DNA from: Rhabdornis inornatus | Lineage: Eukaryota; Chordata; Aves; Passeriformes; Rhabdornithidae | Direction: 5' to 3' | DNA length: 64,000 nt | NCBI GenBank assembly: GCA_013397075.1 | Contig: VWZS01004810.1 | Location: 660,999-724,998 of the forward strand | Part shown: positions 37,161 to 47,965 of the stretch, piece after piece | Layout of the letters: each line of letters opens with the position of its first letter | Numbering within the stretch: the stretch's first letter is position 1 | Program-made: the position numbers and the translations under genes | Notes under the pieces: model-generated | The model's input: the letters and a program-made list of their open reading frames with translations, nothing else | Told to the model about the DNA's origin: nothing | Database searches by the model: none

Positions 37161-38426
37161 TTACCTACAAATAATCTTTATTTGTATCCAGAATGGTCTT
37201 CGTGCATTCAGCAGGACCAGTTTCTCCCAGGGAAACTGAGTCATTCGGTGTGTGGACACCATTGCTGATGCTGGGAGGGAAGGGAGGGGAGGGAACACTC
37301 AATCTTTCTCCCAGCCTGAAATGTCCCCAGCAGAAGTTGTCTCTTCTGTCTTCATTTCCATCCAAACATATCTCAGAAGGATAAACAAAGGGCTGGAGAG
37401 TTTCAATATAAACAAATCCCTTCTAGATATTTTTTTTGTCTCTCCAGATCTCCATTCTGCAAATTATTATGATTTAATAATGTAGCACCATCCATTTTTT
37501 TGGCCTGATCTTTTCCCTAGTGATGCTGCAGGCAAGATTTAGACAAAACAGTGAAGAAGAACAATAAAACAAGATGAGTGTGTTGGACCTCACCAGCCAC
37601 AGGGACGGAAAACTGCGAGAGAAATCTGATTTCTTGGATGTCTCAAAAGAAGGCTGCAGGAGAGGTCAGCCAGGTGGGACCAGAAAGAAGAAAAAAAGAT
37701 CTCCTGGAGCCAGGCACTAATATATGGTTCACTGAAAGCTTTGTAAATATTTTCAAATTTAGCCTTAACTTTTTTGAAGTTATTTATTGAAGAGGCTGAA
37801 TCAGTGAAGCTGCAGCTGATTGCACTGTGGGCAGTTGTATACAGCTGTATCCAGCTTTACAAGTGAAGCTTGTTCTGCTTGTAATAGCTTTTCTAACCTG
37901 ACTGAAAAGCTTTTCTCCCTGTTGCCATCCTCTTTTCATATTTTATTTGTTATTGTATTTCATGCGGGGGGGGACGACTATCCTTATCTTGTACCATTCT
38001 AACGTTGTCATGGGAAACTGGTTCCAGAAAGGCAATTTCTGTCCCTCTTTTTCCCTCTTTCCCGCAGTCTCAGGTGTATTTACACAGCCTGTGGCCTCCT
38101 CTCTGCACCTGCAGCTCTGCCCCCAGGGCACATCAGTAACACTAAGCCAGAGCCATCCATGCTGGCCCAGCAGTTGTGAGAGGAACAAAACGATCCCACC
38201 TGAAAGTTAAGGAAAGTGAAGTGTTTATCTGACTGCTTCTGTGTTCCACTGAGAAACTGTCTGCCTTAAGACAGCTGTTGCAACTATTGAGCACCTCAGA
38301 CCCTTTGTGGTGCCCAGTGTTCCTCAAGGGTTGAGCTTTAGATGAAAATAATTTCTAGAAGATACTTTTCCTTTCCTTGCTGCAGCCCTGGCTGCCCAAC
38401 TGCCAGTTTGGAACTATCAGCACGGA
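37161..38426. other. Anonymous non-coding DNA
   Basis: No recognisable element. A G9 run (37966-37974) is the only low-complexity point of note. Confidence 0.45.
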
Positions 38427-38472
38427 CAAGAAAGAGCTGGATCTGGTGTCAAGAAAGAGCTGGTATGGGTGT
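38427..38472. repeat. 23-bp tandem duplication
   Basis: Two adjacent 23-base units, 38427-38449 and 38450-38472, both starting CAAGAAAGAGCTGG and ending GGTGT, with three or so differences. It lies about 40 bases left of a MIR-like core. Probably replication slippage. Confidence 0.85.
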
Positions 38473-38511
38473 CACAAGATGGGATTTTCTTTCAGGATTC
38501 TCCACTGATGG

Positions 38512-38575
38512 TTTGGGACAAGTCACCCCATCGCTCCATGCCTCAGTTTCCCTGACTGTAAAATGAGGAGAATCC
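38512..38575 (+). mobile_element. MIR SINE core
   Basis: GGGACAAGTCACCCCATCGC, then CTCCATGCCTCAGTTTCCCT, then GACTGTAAAATGAGGAGAAT is an unmistakable match in order and spacing to the MIR core (GGGCAAGTCACTTAACC, TGCCTCAGTTTCC, CTGTAAAATGGGGATAAT). Orientation is sense. The tRNA-like head is absent or decayed. MIR copies are rare and old in bird genomes. Confidence 0.8.
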
Positions 38576-38944
38576 ATCTTCTTCCTGACCCCTTCCAGCA
38601 GCCACAGCTGGGAGGCACCTGATAGAGAAGAACAGGGCTGGTGATCATTGCTGCTGCTGTGCAGGCCCTGGCTTTTCTGTGTGCAGGCACTGTCAGGTTA
38701 ATTCTTGGTTGGCTGTGTTGTCACTGGTTTCAAATTCCACACTTAGAGCCTTTTCTCTTGTGCTCTGCAGTCTGGCAGAAATCTCCCTTCAGACAGCCAA
38801 GCCACGGGCTCATCAACTCATTTAAAACCTAACTCAAGTCCTTTTATGCTTTTTTTCCCGCCCTGCCTAATCTCAGTTTATTCCTGCTTTATGTGCTTAT
38901 CCATGAGCTTCACGAGGGGCTTGTTTTCCTGCCTGGCTCTGTGT
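38576..38944. other. Spacer between MIR core and MIR-like tail
   Basis: About 370 bases of unrecognised sequence. If the core and the tail belong to one SINE, this would be a later insertion. No target duplication or retroposon tail is visible to support that. Confidence 0.4.
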
Positions 38945-38985
38945 TTGACTCTGGTGAAAGGCACTATATTAAATCTGTAATAAAG
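38945..38985 (+). mobile_element. MIR-type 3' tail fragment
   Basis: TGACTCTGGTGAAAGGCACT followed by ATATTAAAT resembles the 3' end shared by MIR-type elements (CTCTGGATGAAAGGCGCTATATAAAT). It may be the tail of the core at 38512 or of a separate copy. Weak because of the short length. Confidence 0.45.
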
Positions 38986-40901
38986 TGTGTGTAAGCGATT
39001 CCTGTCACACTCTGCACCAGGGAGCACAGCCCATTATGCAAATGGTCACTGCAAGCTTCCTATAAACTGCAGATACTCAAAGGGCACTGCCTTTCTATTG
39101 CCCCCAGCCAGCACAACAGGGGAAAGGGCTAGCGAGGGTGTGGAAAGGAAGGTGCTTTTATCAGGTTCTTGCATTTTGTTCCTCTCAACAAGTGAAAATC
39201 CCCTCAGGAGGCAAAGCAAGGGGTTATCATCTCCAGTTTAGTACTGGCTAAGATGACCTGAACTTAGTGAAGCTCTTTGTGGCCAAGTCTGCTGGATTTA
39301 GGAGGTTATAGGAGGAAATGTTTCAGCCTCTTTAGCCAGGAAAGCAGCCAGTGTTGTGTGGGCTTCAGTGCAGGTTTCTATCCCTGCCAGGGCAAACTCT
39401 GCTCTGGATTCTGGTGCTGCAGGACTGGAAGGTGGAGAGCAAGGTCAGAGAAAGGAAAGATGTTCTCCCTTCCCCACAGCCAGGTAACCCTGACCTGCCA
39501 TGAGCCTGCAATGGAGTGGTCCAGCTATTGCACAGATCTGCTTGTAGCTACCCTTCAACAAATATTGCCAAAGCCATGCCACACAGATCCCTGGTGCACA
39601 GTCCTGAACATCCACAGTGGCTTCCAAACCATCTCATCCTGTCAGGAGAGAGATCCACATCACAGGACCCAGGGAATCACTCAAATCTGCTCACGTTCGT
39701 TGAGGTGCACACCCACAACACAGCAATGGCCCATGATTAGACACATAAGTGGTCGTCCACTGACGAGTTCCAAATAATGGACACTTCTGAGAAAGTGGCT
39801 ATCTGCTGGCAGAGAGTTTGCAAACAGAAAAAGAGAGAAAATTCGTCAGCTAAATGATTTATTTTGTCTTCCCCTGTCATTTTCATGGCAAAACCAAACT
39901 GTGCATAGCTCCACTAGGCAGTCTCTGAGCTTTGCACTTTCTCCCTGTGATTGTCATGCATATAATATCTTATTACATTTGATATTAATGGCAGAGTTGT
40001 GCTCAGGTATTGAAAATCCATATGGCCCTGCAATATTTACAGTATGACAAAGTAATAAGTCACAGCACCAGCCTGCTGCCGTGCACTTCCAGCATTTCCC
40101 CCAAAGCCTGGGCAGGGTGTTGGGAGAGTTTGGCTTTTGATTAGTCAGATTTGTGGCTTTTGGTGGGGTAGTGTGAGGGTGGGTGTTGCTCTGCATATGT
40201 TGCAAAGGCTGAGAGCAGAGGAATGGTTCAAGTGTGGCTCTGGTTGATTTTTTGGCCTCACTTGTTGACAAAGCAGATGGAGAAAACCTCATGAGGAGCC
40301 CTCACTCTGGTGGGGCTGCCCTGTCTGAGGGGGATGTGCATGGGCAAGGAAGGAAAGGGATGTGGGAGCATTCCTGAGCTGCTGAAATGGTTTCAGGAAA
40401 CAAGGCTGTGACCCTGGAAATGCTCAGGAGCTGTGGAGACCAGCCAGGAGCCAGGGTAGTGCAGCAGGCAGGGTGCAGATGCTTGTCAGTGGCATCTTGG
40501 TAATACACCTGCCAAGGAATGGACAGAGTGTGAAGTTTCAGCTGTCAAGAGTGGGGATAAAATGAAGGTGATAGTGAGAGTTTGAGCAAAGGTCTAGATC
40601 TGAGAAGGGAAAAAATAACCCAAACCCTGGGATTTATCTGCAGCTTGGTATAGCTGTGTATGACCTGGGAGGGGAGGGAACAGGGGGAGGCTGGGGATGA
40701 CTGACAGGGACTGGACCTCAGCAATGGGAAGGAAATTGCTGTTGTGAACAGGAGGCAGAGATTGGAGGCTGCAGACAATCTTGGGGAAGAAGGTCAGGAA
40801 TTCAGGAGGAGTGTGACTAAAGCTCCAGCTCCCAGGGAGAGTGAGCAGCAAAGGAGCAGTGTGCTGTGCCCTCGTGACCCCCAGGCACGGCAGGGAGGTG
40901 T
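38986..40901. other. Anonymous non-coding DNA
   Basis: About 1.9 kb. A plus-strand frame of 166 codons (39277-39777) is cysteine-rich at its start but has no recognisable domain, overlaps an opposite-strand frame, and has no convincing splice or promoter context. I treat it as chance. Confidence 0.45.
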
Positions 40902-40920
40902 CTGCTGCTGCTGCTGCTGC
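40902..40920. repeat. (CTG)6 microsatellite
   Basis: Six tandem CTG triplets plus a partial, uninterrupted. In birds such short arrays are common. In the surrounding open frames it would encode cysteine or alanine runs, none of which looks real. Confidence 0.9.
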
Positions 40921-43234
40921 TTTTCTCACAAAGCCATGGCCAGCAGTCCCCAAACTTGCGTGTCACAACGGTGTTAATCCTTCCCTCCCTTCAATTTGAA
41001 CCCCGGGAACTCAGCCCTGCCCCACAGAGCCTGCAAAGATGCTGAGTTCCACTCTGGTCAGGGCTGGGTGATCCCTCACTGCCCCACTCTCCTTCCACAT
41101 CAGATGGGGTTTTATAGGACAGGAGCCTGCTGGCACCTGCCACTTAGGCTTTGCTCTCATTTCCAGCCAGAAGATTTCTTATCATGAGGAAAACTTATAA
41201 ATCTGAAAAACTTTGCAGAGACTCTGTTTCTTGGGGCATGCAGTGGAAATGGGATCTCCTCCTCCAGGACATGATGGCCTTTTCCAGGGGACAGTTTAAT
41301 CTTTTAGAGACAGATAAATATGAGACTGGGTAATCTGGTAATACAGCAGAAGATGAGGGGAGATGGAGAGAATTTCAATAAAGTCACGGGAAGTAAAGGA
41401 TGTGGAGCTGCTGTAGTTTCCCTTTAGAGGCTCTGCTTGGTGAACCTGAGGTGGAGCTCACCCAGGGCAGGTGAAAATGTGTTGGTTCAAGGGAAAAACT
41501 GCTTTATAATGGAGCAGCCACTCCATTCTCTCCTTCAATTGCACACTGATGTGCCTTAACCACTCAATTGCCTCCCCCCAGCCAATTCCCTAATTTTTCT
41601 TGCTTTTCAGTAACTCTGTCCCCTCCCAGCTCCCAGGCACTTCACTCTTGGTTTTCTTTCCTCCACGTTCTCACCTTGTTCTGCACTCTGGAACAGGCTC
41701 TTCCTTTCCTTGGCAAGAGCTTGCCTGGGACCTGGGCTCAGAGTTTGTGTTGGTTGTCAGTAAAGGCAGGGATATCACCTGGGCTGTGAGAGGCAAAGGC
41801 AGGGCATGAGGGGCAGCACAGCCCTGATTTTTGCTTTCATTGCTCTCAGCTCTCAGTAACTGTTGGGGCAGAGGCACTGAAAGCCCCCTGAAAGGCTGTC
41901 CCTGTGAGAGAACACATCACTCAGTGCTCCTCTCCTACCTGCTGTAGCCCTCAGGGCAGGGAGATGTTCCACTCAGAGCCCAGGAGCCGCCACATGGATA
42001 AGTCATGGAAGTGTCGCTTTGCCAGGTCCAACACAAAATCCCTCAGCAGAAGAGCCATTGTCTTGTAACCCCCACAACAAAGTTGAGCCCTTAGGGCTGT
42101 TTTTATTCTAGTAGAGATGTCACGTCTGACAGTTGCTGTCACCCTATGATTAGACCAGCAATCAGCCCCAGCTTCTTTTGATAGAATGAGCCCTGACTGA
42201 TTAACAGAGTGGCCTTTGGCCTCAGGTTAATAACAGATTTCACAGCACTGCTACAGAGTAATTATTATTTAAAAAGGTCTTAGTGGAAGTTTGATATTCT
42301 CCTACAGGCTTCTGTCCATCTGAATGCAGAATTGGAAAGTAACAATTACAGGCATGAACACCAGCTCAGCTGAGGTCTCCTAGTCCTGATATATCAGTAT
42401 TCTTGGTGCATCTGTCACATCTCTGCATAGATGCACAAAAGTATCAGGTTTGCTTCTTTTTATGACACCTCAATGTGTTAATCAACCCAAGTATGAAGTT
42501 GTCTCAGTCCCTCAGTTGTTGGAATTATCAAGTCACCCTGTGTGTCATTTTCCACCCTCTGTTGGTTGTCTCACAGCGAAGTCCCCTGGTGGGTGTGTCT
42601 TCCAGGTGTATCCCATTCCCTTACTTTTGATTGCCATGGAGACACCCATCTCCAAAACATAACCTTGTCTCTTTTTTATTTATCTCTCCATTTTCCAGGT
42701 GAGTGTTTTGCCTCGGTGGCAGAGGCAGCACAGACTGGTGAGAGGTGCTGCTCTGTAGCACAGAGATCAATCTGACTGCTGCCCATGGAGCACAGCTCAG
42801 GAGCTGCAGAGCTGAGCTGCTTGTGGCTCACCAGAACACCCCAGAGCCTCGGGCTGCAGCACAGCAATCTCACATTCCTCCAGCCTGGTACAGAAGTGCT
42901 GCTGCTGTCATGTCTCAGAGGGTGATGAGGGAATGGCCACTCTAAGGACCAGGATTGTAAAGGGATAGATCCGAGATTCTGTTAAACACCATATGGCTCG
43001 AGCGACTTAGGTGTCCAAATGACATATTCACAGTGCTGTATTGAATTAGTGGCTTAATCTCAGCTGAAAGTTAATCTTACTTTCCTAAATCTTGCCTCTT
43101 ACAGCACTTTGCAGAGAAATGCTCGAGTGATGCATTAAAGTTCATTGGGACACCAACAGGAAGCTTGCAGCGAAACAGGGAACTGAACTTGTGTCTTCTA
43201 ATTCCTTTCATGTGTCATCCTTCTTTTCTTGATT
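40921..43234. other. Anonymous non-coding DNA
   Basis: No recognisable repeat or gene. The segment around 43005-43060 (GACTTAGGTGTCCAAATG) resembles the 'gacttaggtgcctaaat' phrase common in ancient amniote repeats, but it is too short to call. Confidence 0.4.
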
Positions 43235-43252
43235 AAAAAAAAAAAAAAAAAA
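43235..43252. repeat. A18 homopolymer
   Basis: Eighteen consecutive A. No processed retrocopy can be recognised to its left and no target duplication is evident, so a slippage origin is more likely than a retroposed poly(A) tail. Confidence 0.9.
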
Positions 43253-44723
43253 GGAAAATGGAGCAGCAGTGCCTGTTTGACCAGTTGTGGATATCTCAGA
43301 ATCCAGATCCAAAGAGGAGAAAATGGTCCTGCTAATGCCAGTAGAGAAGGTATGGCAATTTCTTCTCCTCCATGCTGAAAGAACCTCATTGAACGTGCTC
43401 CTGTACCTGCAGACCTCTGCATCTGAGCAAATGTTTTTGCCAATTAAAGAGTTTCCTGCTGCTGTAGTTGATCCACACAAATGGAAATAGAAGGGAGGCG
43501 TGGAGGAAGGAATCATTAAATCAGCGGAACAAAGGCATGAGGGCAAGTTAAAAGACCTGATCTGAATAAAAGAAGCTTCTCAAAATATCAGCTCCTTTGT
43601 CCTGCCTGTCCTTCATCCATCCAACTCTCCTGAATGCTGTAGAGAGGCTTTGTCATTCTCAATGACATGGCAGGAGGAACCAGTCCCCCAGCAGCTGCCT
43701 GAAATAGCAGCAGACAAGGGACAAAGTGCTCAGAGGTGCAGCTTAGTCTATGAACACTCCGAATTTCAGGGCCAGACCTGGATTATTCAGTTCTCACACA
43801 TGAAGAGCTTCCTCATCCCAGAAACTCTGTGAGCTGAGTTCTACACACGGCCCTGTTCAGGGTGGCCCCTCTGTCATTGCCTGTTTCAGGTGAGGTGATG
43901 TGTGCTGGGCAGGTGAGCTGCCAACACCACAGCAGTGCTGCAAGTCAGACCCAAATTTCTAGGATGTCTTTAGAAAGCCTTTTGTCCCCCTGATGAGATT
44001 GGGATCCATTTTTGCTCCTCTCTGACAGTCAGCTCACTCTTCAGACTGTCACTCCATGTCCTTGCTCCTTCCCAGTTCCTGTTCAAGGTTCATCACCATG
44101 GTGTTTGAACAGCTTCCACTGTGTGAGTGGGTGAGCATTCGAGTACTGAGATCACTGCAGCTGTACATTTATTTTGTCACAATTTCCCGTACTGCTGCCT
44201 TTTTCTTCCATCCTTTCCTCTCCCATTTATCTAATAATTCACCTCTTGGGTCTGAGAGACGTGACCTGTGTGAGGAACCCAGCCTGAAACTGCTGGTTCA
44301 AGAACTCTGATTGAGTTACTTTCCCATAACTATGAATATTGAACCTCCAAAACTCATGTCTAGGACATTGCAACACGACTTGCAGTCTCAGCAGCCTGAA
44401 ATTCTGCTACAGGACTTTCTGTCCTCACAAAACACCAGCACCAGAGGCCTTTCTATTCCTGTTAGTATTTACAGGGGTCTCCTTCCACATGAGAAAGCAA
44501 CCCCAAGCAAGGCAATCATTTCTCTCCCACAGACCTTCTCCACTCCATTATCCAGTACATGCTTTTGTGCATCTAAAGCACAGTTCAGGTGTGTGTGGAT
44601 AGAATGAAATTAGGCTGCTGAAGTCACTGTGGTTCAGATGGATAGAGCAGACCATGGAAAACAAAGACTTCATGCTGCATTCCTGGAAAAAATGAGATGG
44701 AGTTATTCTCCAACCCAGTAGAA
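43253..44723. other. Anonymous non-coding DNA
   Basis: No recognisable repeat. Open frames up to 98 codons (44311-44607, plus) overlap others and lack family features. Confidence 0.45.
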
Positions 44724-45178
44724 TATCATAGAGTGGTTTGGGTTGGGAGGGACAATAAAGCCCATCCCATTCCAACCCCCTGCCACAGGCAAGGACACCT
44801 TCCACTGTCCCAGGCTGCTCCAAGCCCCAGTGTCCAGCCTGGCCTTGGACACTGCCAGGGATCCAGGGGCACTGCATCCTGAGCACCCTGTGCCAGCGTC
44901 TCACCACCCTTACAAGGAAGAATTTCTTCCCAATATCCAATTTCTTCTCTTTCAGTTTGAAGTCATTCCCACTTACATTGTCACTCCAGGCTCTTGTAAA
45001 GAGTCTTTCTCCATACTGTACCTCCCTTCAGTCACTGCAAGGCCACAATGAGGTCACCCCAAGGATTCTCCTCTTCTGGCTGAAGAATCCCAGCTCTCCC
45101 AGCCTCTCCTCACAGCAGAGCTGCTCCATCCCTCTGATCAACTTGGTAGCCTCCTCTGGACTCACTCCAACTGTTCAA
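44724..45178 (-). mobile_element. CR1 LINE 3' fragment, antisense (longest copy)
   Basis: About 455 bases of reverse-complement CR1, the longest here. Landmarks from left to right: ATCATAGAGTGGTTTGGGTT, 'ccccctgccacaggcaagga', 'gtccagcctggccttggaca', 'caccacccttacaaggaaga', 'agtttgaagtcattcccact', 'tgcaaggccacaatgaggtc', 'ctccatccctctgatcaact' and 'tcctctggactcactccaac'. The minus frame gives DIGKKFFLVRVVRRWHRVL, the C-terminal ORF2 motif. The antisense peptide of its 3' part is nearly the same as that of the CR1 at 13293. Confidence 0.96.
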
Positions 45179-47036
45179 TAAGATAGGGAAGATCAAGTCC
45201 CACAGACTCCCTTCATTTTAGAAAAGGTGGCTTCTGCTAGAGTTGGGTTTTTTGCCAATCCATGAGCAGAGCCCATCAGGTCCCTGGCTTGTAACCACCA
45301 CTGTTTCCTGACCAGCAAAAGGGTTAACTGGACCTTGCTGGGGAGGGACACTGTGTCTGCATAAGCCATTTCAAAGCCCCTACGCATTTATCATCAATCC
45401 TGTCTCTCACCTAATGAGCAGCTAAAGTGATTTTCTATTGCTTGTAATTCACCAAAATTGTTCTAACTGTTGGAAGAGGCAGAATTGACAGGCTAATGGG
45501 GCTGCCCGCCTGACTGTCTCAATGGCTCATCCAGGGTGAGCTGATTGCTGCCTCCGTGATCAGCAGAGGTGCTTCAGACAACATCATTTCGGTAATACAT
45601 CAACAATCTGAAAGCTGAAAACAAAGGCCAGAGGAGAGCAATCATCAGTCACGATGCAATGCTTAAGGCTAAAATAGGTCAGGGCTGAATACTAAAGAGC
45701 ACAAGGAAGAAAAAGTATTCCCCTCTATTCCCTGTTTGTTTGGGTTTTTGTTGGTTTTTTTCAGTCTCTGTCTCTGTGTCAGCCTCCAGGCAGGGTCCTG
45801 GTGGTTCTGGAGCTTTCCTTCCCTAAGCAGACTGGATGAAGGTGGAACTGAGGAGAGAAGGGGCCACTTTGGTTGTCCTGATTTGGTTTGTCGTTGCCCT
45901 GGTAGGTTTGTTGCTGGCTCTTGGAAGACTGAATGGTGGAAAGAGCAGCCACTGAGTACAAATGAGTGCACTGGAGAAAACTCAGCCTGAGGCAAGTTCT
46001 CCACATGTCAGTCAGTGTTTGCTGCTCACTCTCCTTCTCTCAATCCCAGATAATATGGCAGCTTCAGGAATTAATATTACCAGGGATGCAAACCAAAAGT
46101 CCCCTCAGATTTGTATCCTAAATCAGACTATACTGCTAAAATTCCAAATCTGGCTTTAGAAGCCTGAGATTTTGTTTGCAGATATATGAGTACGTACTCA
46201 TGTGAATATATTGCCCACACAACTTGTGGATTTCTTTAGGCAAAAAACCTAAAAAGCCTGCATTCAAGTTCTCACTTGTTTGTAGGAAATGAAAATTTCT
46301 GAGAACTCCTTAAAATGATTGGACACTAGGAAACAAAAAAGCATTGGGAAAACTGATGCTACAGGGAAGCCTACCTGTGAGTTCTAACCTTCTGGATCTA
46401 ACTCCTTTTCCACCTAGTCCCTTTTCTTGCTGAGGACATGAGTGAGCAAGCAAACCTGTTTTTTGTCCAGATGCTCCACTGCAAACTCATCTGAGCAGGA
46501 GATGCCTTTTCATCTGCCCCTTTGCAGGCACAGGTGCCTTTCCTGCGAGTGGCAGTGTCTGCTGGTGTGGCTTTCAGGATCACTGGAACTCAAAAGCTTT
46601 GCTGCAAGATCAAGGCCAGACCCCAGGGAAGTAATTTTTACATGGAGCTTTTGCATCCAGCCCTCCATATCTGAGCCAGACAGCTTGAAAACTTGAAATA
46701 CAACAGCAATTCTTCTATGTCCAGTCCATTCTCATCATCGTTAAGCTCAACCACAGATGAAATTTGAAGGGATTTATCCAGTCACTCTCATCAAAGCCAG
46801 CCTCTAAAGAGAGCTTTGAGTATTTACCCCATACTGTGTTTATTTATTCACCAAAAAAAATTTGTCTTTGGAGTTCAAATTAGGTTTTGAACCTAATTTT
46901 CCGTGTGTGCTTTGTCGAGTGTGTAAAACCTGAGTCTGTGTGAGCTGACCATGGTGCTGTCTTAGCAACTGCTGCCTTGGCCTCAGTGGAGGGGATAATT
47001 ACACTAATTTATTCTGCTAGAATGATGGCTCTGCCT
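45179..47036. other. Anonymous non-coding DNA
   Basis: No repeat recognised. The part from 45400 to 45690 has no low-complexity sequence and is a candidate for conservation testing only. Open frames of 111 (45669-46004, minus) and 84 codons (45736-45990, plus) overlap and look like chance. Confidence 0.45.
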
Positions 47037-47350
47037 TCAAACTTTAGAGATGATTGAGAGACAAACCTTGTGCTTTTTGAAACCAGAGGTCCTGGATTCA
47101 ATTTTTAGCATTGTGACCCAAAAGATGGCATCATGCTGTGACTTACAATGGGTAAAAATAGCCAGAACAGAGAGGATCAAATTCCCTGTCACAGGAACAC
47201 AAATTACTTGTGCTACACGGATGCTGGGGATCTTTAGATACCATGTGGTTGATATGTAGTAACATAAAGTACAGCATGAAGATACTGTAGCCAAGGTGGG
47301 GTTTGAACCTGTGTCTCCTGAATCCCAGGAGAAAATGCTGACTGCAGAAT
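47037..47350. mobile_element. Possible tRNA-derived SINE relic(s)
   Basis: Two pol III B-box-like sequences face each other. On the plus strand GGTCCTGGATTCAATTTT (47087-47104) resembles a T-arm, GGTTC(A/G)AATCC. On the minus strand ACAGGTTCAAACCCCACC (complement of 47297-47314) is a near-perfect B box. No complete tRNA cloverleaf can be folded by eye at either site. Possibilities are two ancient tRNA-type SINE fragments in opposite orientation or coincidence. Confidence 0.35.
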
Positions 47351-47882
47351 AACATAAATAGCCCCACAAATTGCTTTTCTGGGAATTGTTTGCACCAGTC
47401 CTGATTTTAAGGATGGTTGAGGGCACTCAGGAGATTCCTTGGGGAACTTTTTTTTTGTGCTAATCTTTCCCAAATTTTAATGCAGAGGGTGGCTGGAGGA
47501 GGAGCTGGATTGCTGTGGAATCACTGATTTAAGGAACCTACCTCGCTCAGATGGCCACTGAGTGAACCCGAAGATTTTGCTCTCAGTAGCCTGGAGCAAA
47601 GAGGCAAAGTTGCCAACATCTTCCTCATTCATTCACAGAACAAAGCCCTCTCATGGCAATTAGCCACATCTCCATCTTCTTTGTCTGCCTTGCCTTTCAA
47701 ACTGCTTGTTTTCCTATAGCTGTGTTCATAAAATGTCTCTAACCAAAAAGAGAGAGGCAGAAAAGGCAGGGTGCTCATCTCCAAAGGAGATTTAAATAGA
47801 AAGGATGCTTAGATTTAAACAAGTGTCCCCACATCCAATAGTGACGCATTAAATCACTGAAGTTTCAATAACTCATACAGTA
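47351..47882. other. Anonymous non-coding DNA
   Basis: Contains a T9 run near 47449. Nothing else recognised. Confidence 0.45.
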
Positions 47883-47965
47883 TCTCCATGGAGATGTGCA
47901 CCATATGGAGTTAATTAGTAGAACAACAAAACAATCAATTAGTTCCTTAATTAGTTTTACTAAGA
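47883..47965. promoter_or_regulatory. Cluster of homeodomain-type TAATTA motifs, candidate enhancer
   Basis: Within 45 bases there are TTAATTAG (47911-47918), CAATTAG (47937-47943) and TTAATTAG (47947-47954), all core homeodomain binding sequences. Just to the left are the palindromes CTCCATGGAG (47884-47893) and CCATATGG (47901-47908, containing a CATATG E-box). The region is AT-rich, so chance occurrence is possible. A regulatory role is inference. Confidence 0.3.

Noticed and set aside
39277..39777. 166-codon plus-strand frame with several cysteines
   Set aside because: Cysteine spacing fits no zinc-finger or secreted-domain pattern I know, and there is an opposing frame over the same DNA.
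43105..43236. A 43-codon open stretch following a good splice-acceptor-like CTCTTACAG
   Set aside because: An open run of that length is not rare by chance. There is no donor site; it ends in a stop next to an A18 tract, and the peptide resembles nothing known.
43235..43252. A18 as the tail of a processed pseudogene
   Set aside because: No recognisable parent coding sequence upstream and no target duplication; avian CR1 rarely mobilises mRNAs.
47087..47314. tRNA genes at the two B-box-like sites
   Set aside because: No cloverleaf, acceptor stem or properly spaced A box can be formed by eye.
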